From the NCBI GenBank assembly GCA_002256205.1, contig NKIW01000006.1, forward strand, positions 83,005-147,004: a stretch of 64,000 bases of DNA. Direction: 5' to 3'. The DNA is from Rhizobiales bacterium PAR1 (GTDB lineage: Bacteria; Pseudomonadota; Alphaproteobacteria; Rhizobiales; Beijerinckiaceae). The notes beneath the pieces were generated by a model. The model saw only the letters and a program-made list of their open reading frames with translations, searched no databases and had not been told where the DNA came from. The first letter of the stretch is position 1. Each line of letters begins with the position of its first letter. Position numbers and translations under genes: made by a program. Of the stretch, positions 51,379 to 59,574 are shown piece after piece.

Positions 51379-51597
51379 TCAGCCCTCAATCGCCCGCGCT
51401 TCTTCCGGCAACATGATCGGGATGCCGTCACGGATAGGGTAGGCGAGCTTGGCGGTCCGACTGATCAATTCGTTGTTGACCGCATCGTAGTCCAGCGTCG
51501 TCTTGGTCACCGGACAGACGAGCAATTCGAGCAATTTGGGATCAATCCCGCGTTCTTGTGCTCCGATGGCCATGGCTTGCTTCTCCGCTTTGCTCAT
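51379..51597 (-). CDS. Trm112 family protein
   Basis: A 72-residue Trm112/YcaR-type protein: [17 protein letters not shown], then [25 protein letters not shown]. The family often has a zinc site, but here only one Cys of the usual set is evident. Bacterial members have been linked to methyltransferase activation. It starts 11 bases after the LON-domain gene stop and is probably cotranscribed. Confidence 0.92.
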   Translation of the reverse strand: MSKAEKQAMAIGAQERGIDPKLLELLVCPVTKTTLDYDAVNNELISRTAKLAYPIRDGIPIMLPEEARAIEG

Positions 51598-51608
51598 GCC
51601 GCTTATCC

Positions 51609-52280
51609 TTATTGCATTCTCGGGCCGCCGTCATGGCCCTCGCGCGCGAGTTCAAACTCGGTAATCGCGACCAGCATGTCACCGCGCGCCTTGAGGTCTG
51701 CCGCCTCGAGCAGTGCCTGTTTTTCGCTGACGCCAAAGGGCGCCATCATGCACAGCGCATTGACCAGTGCCTCGCTCGATGCCTCGTTGATGTTCTTCCA
51801 GTCAACTTCGAGCTGCTTGGCTTCGCTGAAGGCTTTGAGCGCGCCGAGAACGGCGACGCGGTCGACCTCATCCTCACCCTTTCGGGGTTCGAGATCGCCC
51901 TCGAAGGGGGTGAAATCTACCGTGGCCTGTCGATAGGGCGTGATCGTCGTCAATTCCTCGACCACGCGAAAGCGTGCGATCCCCGTGAGTTGCACGAGAT
52001 AGCGGCCGTCGCCGGTTTCCGCGAGCTGGGTGATTCGTCCGGCGCAACCGGCGCTGTAGAGATGGGGAAGCGTCGTGCTGCCATTCTGCGTCGGATCAGG
52101 CTGGATCATGCCGATCAGTCGATGGCTCGCCATCGCAAAATCGATCATCGCAAGGTAGCGCGGCTCAAAAATATTGAGCGGCATCTGTCCGCGCGGCAAC
52201 AGAAGCGCGCCGGGCAGGGGAAACAGCGGCAAGGTCTCGGGCAGATCAGCGGCGTTGGCGTAATGAACATTGCTCGGCAT
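51609..52280 (-). CDS. LON substrate-binding domain protein
   Basis: A 223-residue protein made of a Lon N-terminal (PUA-like) domain without ATPase or protease parts: [30 protein letters not shown], too long a block to quote fully, then GCAGRITQ and GIARFRV. Such stand-alone proteins are common in alphaproteobacteria; the role is unknown. The ATG at 52280 with GAGAGG upstream is chosen. Confidence 0.92.
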   Translation of the reverse strand: MPSNVHYANAADLPETLPLFPLPGALLLPRGQMPLNIFEPRYLAMIDFAMASHRLIGMIQPDPTQNGSTTLPHLYSAGCAGRITQLAETGDGRYLVQLTGIARFRVVEELTTITPYRQATVDFTPFEGDLEPRKGEDEVDRVAVLGALKAFSEAKQLEVDWKNINEASSEALVNALCMMAPFGVSEKQALLEAADLKARGDMLVAITEFELAREGHDGGPRMQ

Positions 52281-52420
52281 TTCGACCTCTCGGCGCGGGG
52301 CGCGCATCGGCATTTTCAAACATCCGCATGGGATGGATTGCACATGGGACGGCCTGGCGTGAAGAAAATGCGAGAAACCCAAAATTCCCTAAACCGGAAT
52401 TCCTCGGGAGACAGATTTCC

Positions 52421-53296
52421 CTACGAGAAAAGCGTGGCCGAAAGCTGGCGGCGGCCATAAAGCGTCGCCTCATCCATCAGGCCCCAGGCCTCGAAAAACT
52501 GCACGAGCTGTTTGCGGGCGGCTTCCTCATTCCAGGTGCGGTCCTTGCGCAGGATGGCGATCAGCGCATCCACCGCATCCTCGCGCTTGTTGCGGGCGTT
52601 GAGCGCCAGCGCGAGATCGAACCGTGCCTGATGGTTCGCCGGATTGGCTTCCACCTCGCGCATCAGGCCTGAGATATCGCCGAGCTCCTCGGCCTGTTCC
52701 GCGAGTTCCAGGGCTGCTCGTGCGCCAGCGATGGCAGGGTGGCCTGCCTTGTCTGCCGGAACCGTCTGGAGGATGCCGCGCGCCTGCTCGAGGTTTCCGG
52801 CGAGGATCTGCGCCCGTGCGAGACCGCCGAGGGCATCCGGATTTTCGGATTCCTCGGCAAGCACCATGGCGAAGCGTTCGGCGGCACCGGCGGCATCGCC
52901 CGTATCGAGAAGCTGATTGGCCTCAGCAATAAGCGCTGTCGTATCCGCCCCGAGCGGGCCGACAAGACGCTCGATGAACCCCTTGATCTGACTTTCGGGC
53001 AGGTTGCCGACGAAACCGTCGATTGGCTGGCCGCGATCGAACGCAAAGACCGCCGGAATTGACTGCACGCCGAGCTGGCCCGCGACCTGCGGATCAGTGT
53101 CGATGTTCATCTTGACGAGCTTGACCTTGCCCTTGGCGGCCTTGACCGCCTTCTCGATGATCGGGCCCAGCTGCTTGCAGGGGCCGCACCAAGGCGCCCA
53201 GAAATCAACCAGAACCGGCTGGTTCATCGATTCGGCGAGCACATCCTGCCGGAAAGTGGCGGTGGTTGTGTCCTTGACGAGATCGGTGGCGGTCAT
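52421..53296 (-). CDS. cnoX: Thioredoxin-TPR co-chaperone (CnoX/YbbN)
   Basis: A 291-residue protein with an N-terminal thioredoxin domain (DFWAPWCGPCKQLGP, C37 and C40) and a C-terminal TPR-like region (ALGGLARAQILAGNLEQARGI onwards). The active site is WCGPC, as in alphaproteobacterial CnoX; E. coli has SxxC. It protects proteins from oxidation and passes them to GroEL. The ATG at 53296 with AGGAA upstream is used. Confidence 0.93.
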   Translation of the reverse strand: MTATDLVKDTTTATFRQDVLAESMNQPVLVDFWAPWCGPCKQLGPIIEKAVKAAKGKVKLVKMNIDTDPQVAGQLGVQSIPAVFAFDRGQPIDGFVGNLPESQIKGFIERLVGPLGADTTALIAEANQLLDTGDAAGAAERFAMVLAEESENPDALGGLARAQILAGNLEQARGILQTVPADKAGHPAIAGARAALELAEQAEELGDISGLMREVEANPANHQARFDLALALNARNKREDAVDALIAILRKDRTWNEEAARKQLVQFFEAWGLMDEATLYGRRQLSATLFS

Positions 53297-53371
53297 GGTC
53301 GGGTTCCTGTCGGTCAAAACGGTTTCGTTCTATTTGGGGCCTGATGTTGCGCTTCGCAACCCGGTCCCGTG

Positions 53372-53899
53372 TTATTCCGGCGCGGCTTCCGCCGGTGCGC
53401 GATGGGGCAGGTCGAGAATCGTCACCTCGTGACCGGTCGCTTTCACATAGGCGAGCAGCCCCTCGCGTGAAATCGAGCTGGTGCGGGTGTTGATAAGCGG
53501 ATGAACGTTGAGAATGGCGTGTTCCAGCAATTTCTTTTCGAGAATGAAGCGCACCACGCCGCCGGTATCGTTCACAAGCGCGAGCGGGCTGACCGAGCCG
53601 GGCAGGATACCTAGATAGGTCATCAGCTGCTCGGCGCTGGCAAAGGACACACGCCCCTTGGCGCCAATGGCCTTGTCCATCGTCTTGAGGTCGAGCGGCG
53701 AATCTTCCTCGGCGGTGATGAGATAGAAGTTCCCGCCTTTGTCCTTGACGAAAAGGTTCTTCACGTGCCCGCCGGCGATCTCGCCCCGCAAGGCCTGCGA
53801 TTCTTCCACCGTATGCAGGGGCGGATGTTCCAGCGTCGGGTTGGCAATCCCGAGTTTCGACAGAAGATCGAAGGCTTTGGCAGAGGGATCGTCACGCAC
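53372..53899 (-). CDS. YbaK/ProX-type prolyl-tRNA deacylase
   Basis: A 175-residue trans-editing protein of the YbaK/aminoacyl-tRNA synthetase-associated domain family. HPPLHTVEESQALRG, HVKNLFVKDKGGNFYL and the conserved Lys resemble ProXp-ala (PrdX), which removes alanine from tRNA-Pro. The start is GTG with GGGGAA upstream. It is the last core gene before tRNA-Gly. Confidence 0.9.
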   Translation of the reverse strand: MRDDPSAKAFDLLSKLGIANPTLEHPPLHTVEESQALRGEIAGGHVKNLFVKDKGGNFYLITAEEDSPLDLKTMDKAIGAKGRVSFASAEQLMTYLGILPGSVSPLALVNDTGGVVRFILEKKLLEHAILNVHPLINTRTSSISREGLLAYVKATGHEVTILDLPHRAPAEAAPE

Positions 53900-54067
53900 G
53901 GCAAATTCCCCGAATTGGCAATGAAGTGCTGCATTTGCAGCGTTAATGCCGGGATAGCTTGCTGGAAGAGAAAATTGAATCGCGATTTTTACAAAAAAGA
54001 GGGTTGTCAGATCAAAGGAGATGGGGCATAGAGCGCGCCTCCGGTGCTTTTGGCGCCGGTCACGGAT

Positions 54068-54142
54068 GCGGGTGTAGCTCAGGGGTAGAGCACAACCTTG
54101 CCAAGGTTGGGGTCAAGGGTTCGAATCCCTTTACCCGCTCCA
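54068..54142 (+). tRNA. tRNA-Gly (GCC)
   Basis: A complete cloverleaf: acceptor GCGGGTG paired with TACCCGC, D-arm GCTC...GAGC, anticodon stem AACCT/AGGTT with anticodon GCC in the loop, and T-arm with GGTTCGAATCC. A T discriminator is followed by an encoded CCA (54,140-54,142). It borders the accessory region and may be its integration site. Confidence 0.97.
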
Positions 54143-54172
54143 ATTTTTCTCTCGTTTCCCCAGAGAGATATG

Positions 54173-54197
54173 AAAAACCGCCGCAAGGCGGTTTTTT
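54173..54197 (+). terminator. Rho-independent terminator after tRNA-Gly
   Basis: The stem AAAAACCGCC and GGCGGTTTTT around a GCAA tetraloop is followed by a T-run, 31 bases after the tRNA CCA. The A/T pairs could also let it work on the minus strand. Confidence 0.9.
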
Positions 54198-54364
54198 CGT
54201 TTCTGGCGGCGTTTAGCCACCATTTAGCCACGTCGATAGCCATACCTTCTTCGTACCTAGGCATGAGCGACAGTGCGAGCACTGATGCAATCAAAGACTG
54301 GCAGCTTTGGAAATAATCGATTGTCACAGGTGGGGTGGGTCGACCTAAATGGATCTTAAAATGA
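54198..54364. other. Gap at the border of the accessory region
   Basis: No gene is recognised between the tRNA-Gly terminator and the AT-rich ATPase gene. It contains a short tandem repeat of TTTAGCCAC (two copies separated by two bases near 54,211-54,230). GC content falls sharply at about 54,340. No integrase or obvious attachment duplicate was seen. Confidence 0.4.
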
Positions 54365-56467
54365 TTATAGATTCAAACCCGCATAAAATGCCGGATTTAG
54401 AACAATGATGCTATTTTCCTCGTATTTTTGTAGTAACACCTTCAATATATTCATATCATAGCCAACATCATAAATATATTTTGTATTTTTATTTTCGATC
54501 TTTATTCCAAAAAATCCGTAATACAACAGAAATTCGAATATTTCGTTGGAGGATTTTTTATTAATTCCCGCTTTTTGTATTATTGAAATCAATTTTGATT
54601 TTTCATATTCATCTCCTTCTGCAATAAAATGGTGCATAAGGTTTGTTTGTTCTCCGACGATATCTGTCAATTCTTGATCGGCCTCTGCAAGCAAATCTAA
54701 TGAATATGCGTGCAAGCCCTTTTCTATATCGCTTTCTTGAATCTTCTCTTTTCCTAAATTTACCGCAAAACCTCTGCAGTATGAAAATAATTTAAGGAAA
54801 TTTCTCGGTCGCATAAGTGATCGTTCAATTAAATATTGAGATGTTTCTTCCCCATTATGATGAGAAATACAAATAGAATTCCAAATATCATCAAAAGACG
54901 CATCTTGATTTGGAATATTTTTGACGATTCGTCTTCTTAGTAGTTCCCTGAGCAAATCAGCGTCAGTCCAGTCGAGTACTGCTGGACTTTCTTTGCTATG
55001 GTCTGCTGATGCATAAACTAAAAGTTGATACACATCATTTCTGACAAAAACAACGCTAAAAAATTCGTAGTTATCAGAATGCATTTGCCTCTGAATTTTC
55101 CGTGCAGCATCTATTAAACAACGCAAAATAAGAATATCACTGTCTGTAACACCATGCGGTGACCACCCTTTGTCCAAATTATCAAATAACAGCCATACCG
55201 AATCTTTATATTGTAGATAATTTGACAGAGCCTTTTTCAAGTTTCGAATGTCATGCTTATAAATGAGTTCGGTAACTTGAGTTGCGTTCAGCCGTTGGGC
55301 TGATTGAGTGCCATAGTTTTCACGAAATTCTTTTGCCAGTGACATTGCTAGTGAATTTAGGCGCTCAGAAAAGTCGCCCTCGCCAGCGTCACTAGTTTCA
55401 TACTCTGCTTGCAATTGGAGATATGGCTCGTACAACCTAGCATCTCTGGTGTGTCTATCACGATCTTTTTCAAGTAATTTATAACATATTTCTAAATAAA
55501 AAACATATTCAAAGAAAGCAACAATAAGATGTGTTCGAGCACCTTCGGCAAGAAAATCCAAAACATCTTCTTTTAATTTGATTAATTGATAACCTTCAGG
55601 TTTTAAATCAACGACAATATTGTTCTGATTACTTCTTTTTTGGTTTCTAAGCTGAGAAAATAGCGCAGTTTTTCCCGCACCTTTACGACCAACTATCAAA
55701 TTGACTTCACCTCGCGAGGCTCGACCAAACTGGTCCGTTCTCAGGTAATAGCCAGACAGAGTTTGAAATTCATTCTCTGCAATAGGGTCGCCGATTGTGA
55801 GATCGGCCAAAAAATTTCCCTTTGGCACTTCAATAGGCCCGTCAGCTTGGAAACGCTCTGTCACTTCCAATGCGAAATCAGCAATGAGCGCGGAGATATC
55901 ATCAGAGCTTCCATACGTGCGTACAATGTCACGCACATCGAGCGGTGCCGGTCCATCACTCGGTTGTAGAATGAGAGTTGGCTTATTTAAGGCCAACGAT
56001 AGCCCAGCAACAAAAGCAGCACGAATGTTATGAACCGGTGCATCAGCAAATTGAGTTGATAAAATCGGAACAACAACACCCAAACTTGAAGAAATATCAT
56101 CGACCGCCTTTACAGCAGACATCCGAATTTCTTCTTGTGGTATAAAACTTTTAAATCCTAGGCGGGCCTTTTTTATGCGACCTAAAATAGAAATCATAGA
56201 TTGATTATTTTGTGGTGTTTGAAGTAAATAAACAGGTGTTTTCCGATTTATAACATTCTTAAGTCTTATGTAATTATGAGCATCAATTTCATATATACAT
56301 TCACACAGTTGGTTTTGATCAGAATAACTTGCAAATCCAAGAGTATCAAAAATGCCGATACGATCTATCAAGTCCGAGTCGCGCCTAAAATTACTATTAC
56401 GAAAGAGGTATACGCGTTTTCCCAATCCAATCGCGTAACCAATCTCAAAAGTAACATTGAAATTCAT
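54365..56467 (-). CDS. Tandem deoxyribosyltransferase/TIR-like and Sll1717-type P-loop ATPase (main part of a frameshifted gene)
   Basis: A 700-residue AT-rich gene. Residues 1-25 (NVTFEIGYAIGLGKRVYLF) are the second half of a nucleoside deoxyribosyltransferase/TIR-like fold with the family Glu (E8); its first half is in the next reading frame at 56,485-56,676. Residues 77-205 look like a second copy (VVVPILS ... AAFVAGLSLALNKPTLIL), with V153 where the Glu should be. Then a P-loop ATPase resembling the Sll1717 family: Walker A GRKGAGKT (260-267), VVDLKPEGYQL, and a Walker-B-like LLFDNLDKGW (426-435). The C-terminal 250 residues are helical and unassigned. A defence role is inferred from context only. 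Confidence 0.75.
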   Translation of the reverse strand: MNFNVTFEIGYAIGLGKRVYLFRNSNFRRDSDLIDRIGIFDTLGFASYSDQNQLCECIYEIDAHNYIRLKNVINRKTPVYLLQTPQNNQSMISILGRIKKARLGFKSFIPQEEIRMSAVKAVDDISSSLGVVVPILSTQFADAPVHNIRAAFVAGLSLALNKPTLILQPSDGPAPLDVRDIVRTYGSSDDISALIADFALEVTERFQADGPIEVPKGNFLADLTIGDPIAENEFQTLSGYYLRTDQFGRASRGEVNLIVGRKGAGKTALFSQLRNQKRSNQNNIVVDLKPEGYQLIKLKEDVLDFLAEGARTHLIVAFFEYVFYLEICYKLLEKDRDRHTRDARLYEPYLQLQAEYETSDAGEGDFSERLNSLAMSLAKEFRENYGTQSAQRLNATQVTELIYKHDIRNLKKALSNYLQYKDSVWLLFDNLDKGWSPHGVTDSDILILRCLIDAARKIQRQMHSDNYEFFSVVFVRNDVYQLLVYASADHSKESPAVLDWTDADLLRELLRRRIVKNIPNQDASFDDIWNSICISHHNGEETSQYLIERSLMRPRNFLKLFSYCRGFAVNLGKEKIQESDIEKGLHAYSLDLLAEADQELTDIVGEQTNLMHHFIAEGDEYEKSKLISIIQKAGINKKSSNEIFEFLLYYGFFGIKIENKNTKYIYDVGYDMNILKVLLQKYEENSIIVLNPAFYAGLNL

Positions 56468-56484
56468 AGTTGTTATATCTGCAA

Positions 56485-56676
56485 TTAGTACGTCGCAGTG
56501 GTTAATTTTTCAAAAATGGGGTCGGTTAATGGTCGTCCAGAAATATCATTTTCTTTCCAGATATGTAATGTGAGCTCCTTCCGCTTTAAACGTAGAAGCT
56601 CCTGTGCACCAGAGATCGCATCTGCGACCTCGTTGTAAGTGGACGCGTAGGCAAAAAATGCATCTATCGCTGACAT
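56485..56676 (-). pseudogene. N-terminal fragment of the frameshifted ATPase gene
   Basis: 63 codons beginning MSAIDAFFAYASTYNEVADA and running to DPIFEKL before drifting out of frame and stopping at TAA. In the other frame the sequence continues INHCDVLIADITTMNFN, exactly what the fold needs after DPIFEK. One extra A in the five-base A-run at 56,506-56,510 (T-run on plus) would join the two into one protein of about 770 residues. So this is either a real broken gene, a slippage-controlled gene or a sequencing error. Confidence 0.7.
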
Positions 56677-56751
56677 ATCTGTAAATGCCTTGACGTTGCG
56701 ACGGTAAGTCGTTGGGCAGAGAACGAAATACGTGCCGAAGTAAGTCCGAAG

Positions 56752-57099
56752 CTAAGGTTGTCTATTGTTAGATAAAGCAACTGCCTCTGCCTGAATTACA
56801 CATATCTCAAGTTGATCAACTGACATTGCAGAAGCAGCGTTCGCAAAGCGTCCAATTAGTTGTCCCTTTGTCGAATCCCCTTCAAGTGCTGGAACAATGC
56901 CTAGCAGCCAGTTTGGCGTTATGCCTAGTGCCTCAGATATCGCTTTTAGCGTTGCCAAGTCAGGTTCTCGTCTTCCTGAGGCGTAGTGTGCATACCGGCG
57001 TTCGTCTAGGCCAACACGTCGAGCGGCTTCGGCGTTCGATATGCCAAGCTGCTTTGCTCGTTCCTTCAATCGTTTCGCAAAGATGTCCATGAGGAACAT
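56752..57099 (-). CDS. XRE-family helix-turn-helix regulator
   Basis: A 115-residue protein with an N-terminal Cro/C1-type HTH (KERAKQLGISNAEAARRVGL, then YAHYASGRREPDLATLKAISEALG) and a short helical C-terminal tail. It is followed after 75 bases by the frameshifted ATPase gene and may regulate it. A large palindrome 46 bases upstream of the start is a likely autoregulatory operator. Starts at 57099 or 57090 are both possible. Confidence 0.88.
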   Translation of the reverse strand: MFLMDIFAKRLKERAKQLGISNAEAARRVGLDERRYAHYASGRREPDLATLKAISEALGITPNWLLGIVPALEGDSTKGQLIGRFANAASAMSVDQLEICVIQAEAVALSNNRQP

Positions 57100-57144
57100 T
57101 GTGTTCTCTATGGACACAAACCGCGCTACGTACGATATGGAGCT

Positions 57145-57179
57145 ATGACAGAACAAAATGTAATATTTTGGAATGTCAT
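57145..57179. promoter_or_regulatory. Large interrupted palindrome, candidate XRE operator
   Basis: Two nested pairs of perfect arms: ATGACA (57,145-57,150) with TGTCAT (57,174-57,179), and CAAAAT (57,154-57,159) with ATTTTG (57,165-57,170), around a 5-base centre. The 3-base spacers do not pair. It lies between the XRE gene and the divergent lipoprotein gene; the rest of this 330-bp gap shows no gene. Confidence 0.7.
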
Positions 57180-57429
57180 GTGTGCTCTCTAGGGTTGCGA
57201 GTGAAGCTGTCAGTCGGGGTTGAACTTTGAAGGCAAGACCAAAACATGGTCACCGCTGGCAAAAAAGATATTGTTTGTTCGCTGTGTTGGGGATTAACAC
57301 GCCGAATGTTCTAACCCTGATGACGCATCACATGCACGCCCAGCCTCTCGTGTACTCAATGAAAATGCAAAATGATATTGGGAAGCACTCCTGATCGCAG
57401 AAAAATATGAAATCACTACGAGGTAACAA

Positions 57430-57942
57430 GTGAGAAATACGGTATTTAAAAATATATTAATCAGCGCTGTTGGCTTGACCCTATTAACGGGATGCTTCTC
57501 GAATGGCGTGTCATGTTCTTCAAAAGAAACAAGAAATTCTGTGGAAGAAGTCATTAATGAAAACATTGCTAGCATTCTGACCAATAGTGGCAATACTTCA
57601 CTGGCTGGATTCTATTTGGAAGTCATGGGCGCAGTGATGGCTGCAGGAAACACCAATAAGGCACAGGGTAATCCTGAACGTATGTCGTCGTCCGTGACCT
57701 TGGAGCTATCCGATATAGTGCAAGAGGGAAAGACAGGGGCTGGTGGCGCGATATGTAGCGCTAAAACAACCGTTGTTGCTGACTTCCGTTGGCTTCGAAA
57801 TGATCAAACAGACGAAGTGAAGGAAACACGCTCTTACGGAATATTTACAGAAGTTAGACGCGTAAGTTTTAGAGCGACCTATACTGCATCGCAAGCACAG
57901 GATAACAAAAGAATTATTGTCCAGATTAGTGATATAAAATAG
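57430..57942 (+). CDS. Unknown lipoprotein
   Basis: A 170-residue protein with a lipoprotein signal: MRNTVFKNILISAVGLTLLT then GC, lipid-acceptor Cys C22. The mature part is polar, with a central block (SSSVTLELSDIVQEGKTGAGGA) and a C-terminal half rich in charged residues. No family was recognised. The start is GTG with GAGG 7 bases upstream. Its codon use is AT-rich like its neighbours. It is divergent from the XRE gene. Confidence 0.75.
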   Translation: MRNTVFKNILISAVGLTLLTGCFSNGVSCSSKETRNSVEEVINENIASILTNSGNTSLAGFYLEVMGAVMAAGNTNKAQGNPERMSSSVTLELSDIVQEGKTGAGGAICSAKTTVVADFRWLRNDQTDEVKETRSYGIFTEVRRVSFRATYTASQAQDNKRIIVQISDIK

Positions 57943-58374
57943 GTTAATATAAATTAGCGCGCGGGCAGTTCCGTTAGTGCGGATTTTGTAGACCGTGCTC
58001 AATACTTATATCAGGATGTAAAATTCACGAGATCGTGGCTAGAGTGGAGGAATTGTGCTGTTTGGGAATGAAGTTGTGACATCTACGTGTGAATTAAATG
58101 GTAATGATGCTAATGCAATGTCACAAGGATGTTGGATCACATGGCGTCGAAATGCTCACCTTTCACATATCGCAAATTGGCTGGGAACGCCCCAATGAAT
58201 TCAAAATGCGGCCTTGGGCCCGCTCAAACTAATCAGTAACGCCAGCCCGCTATTGAGTACTGACTAGCGACTTATTGAATGAAAACGCCAAATGGCAGTA
58301 CAATAAGGCGGTTGCAAGCAGGAACTTAGTAAGAAATCGTTCCTCTATCACCATCTAGACCGTGTGAGAACACC
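57943..58374. other. 432-bp gap without recognised gene
   Basis: No coding region, RNA or clear repeat is supported here. The sequence is AT-rich and may be decayed. Confidence 0.4.
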
Positions 58375-59064
58375 TTGAGAAATCGGAAGAAAATATTATC
58401 GCAATCACTGCTTATCGATTGGCAAAAAATCGAAAATTTCATCGGATACGGTCCGATCAATGCCCCAGTGGTGTTCGTTGGCATTGAAGAAGGGGCCAGC
58501 CGTGACCGCGATAAGCTTGAAAACGAATTGTTGGCTAGATCAAATGCTCCAGCGTTGGCAGAGCTGAACTGTCCGGATTTCAAGACGATCAAAACATGGC
58601 GAGTAATGTGCGATTTCATGCTCCGACGCGAAGGGCAAGTAAATACTGACCGCGATTCAAGGTTGCATTACCAACGCAATCGGCTTGGAAAATCCAGCGA
58701 CGATAGCCTGCTCACAGAACTCTTGCCATATCCTTCTCCGGGCCTCGATGTCTGGCCATATAACGAGTTAGGTCGGGACGCCAATCGAGAGACATACCTT
58801 AGACGCATACTGCCGGGTCGCGTTGAGCTCTTGAAGACCGTAATTGCTTCTCATCGTCGAGAGTGCGTGATCTGCTATGGCAAGGGATATGCTCCGCTCT
58901 TCAAACAGCTTTTCCCTGCAGCCTTGGTTTGGCAGCGGATAAATACATTCGAGTTGGCCAAACTAGATGGACAGATAATTGCAATTGTTCCGCACTTTGC
59001 AGGCCGCTCTTTCAATTCAGAAAGCCAGATGGCTGACTTTTATCGGTTTATGGCCGCTTCCTGA
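58375..59064 (+). CDS. Unknown protein, uracil-DNA-glycosylase-like pattern
   Basis: A 229-residue protein. VVFVGIEEGASRDRD near residue 32 and a C-terminal IIAIVPHFAGRSFNSES, with VICYGKGY between them, follow the layout of uracil-DNA-glycosylase superfamily proteins (GxxPG-like and HP-like motifs), but key residues are not canonical, so this is only a hint. The start is a TTG at 58375 with a weak ribosome site; the true start may differ. It stands alone between two non-coding stretches. Confidence 0.65.
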   Translation: MRNRKKILSQSLLIDWQKIENFIGYGPINAPVVFVGIEEGASRDRDKLENELLARSNAPALAELNCPDFKTIKTWRVMCDFMLRREGQVNTDRDSRLHYQRNRLGKSSDDSLLTELLPYPSPGLDVWPYNELGRDANRETYLRRILPGRVELLKTVIASHRRECVICYGKGYAPLFKQLFPAALVWQRINTFELAKLDGQIIAIVPHFAGRSFNSESQMADFYRFMAAS

Positions 59065-59151
59065 ATTGGCCTGAAGTCATAGCTGGTGACGTTGCCCCTC
59101 TAACCTAATCCAGCTTGAAGTTCGTTCTGGCCGTATCGAAAGGACGGGAAC

Positions 59152-59332
59152 ATAAAGCGCAGCCGGTTCAGCGATGTACAGATCATCGCGATCCTGAATC
59201 AGCACGAAGCGGGCGTGCCCGTCTCGGAGCTCTGCCGGAAGCACGGTGTCAGCTGCTAGCATCTAGAAATGGAATGCGAAGTATGGCGGCATGAAAGTTT
59301 CTGAGGCCAAGCGGTTTCTGGAACCGATTGGA
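59152..59332 (+). pseudogene. Decayed IS3-family transposase orfA
   Basis: The plus strand reads K-R-S-R-F-S-D-V-Q-I-I-A-I-L, then GVPVSELCRKHGVS, the HTH of IS3/IS2-type OrfA. After a one-base insertion near 59,250 and a TAG stop, the frame continues KWNAKYGGMKVSEAKRF. The expected ATG is ATA. No orfB or terminal inverted repeats are seen, so only a remnant is left. Confidence 0.75.
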
Positions 59333-59574
59333 AGCATTCCAGCCGCTTGGAGCAGCGCTGCTACGCCACGCTGGACCAACCGGCCATGGCCACATACCTT
59401 AACCCGAATGGCCTCCGGAAATTCGGGCGCGCCTCAGAGATTGAAGTGGAGCGTGATCAAAAGAGGCGACGAGATTTTCTTGCACTACGTCTTGCGCGGC
59501 AGCAGAAAAACGTCGTTTTCTCGCCGGCGAGTCGCTATCGTTAAACAGACGATAGTAGACAGAAGGGAACCAGT
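59333..59574 (+). other. Gap with a possible small open frame before the restriction cassette
   Basis: A 65-codon frame (59,347-59,544) gives a basic C-terminal helix (VERDQKRRRDFLALRLARQ). It has no ribosome site I trust and no known family. It may be IS debris or a leader region of the methyltransferase gene. Confidence 0.3.

Noticed and set aside
54211..54230. Tandem TTTAGCCAC near tRNA-Gly as an attachment site
   Set aside because: It does not repeat the tRNA 3' end and no second copy was noticed at a far border.
54079..54327. Minus-strand open frame running into tRNA-Gly
   Set aside because: It overlaps the tRNA and its terminator; such frames are common false genes.
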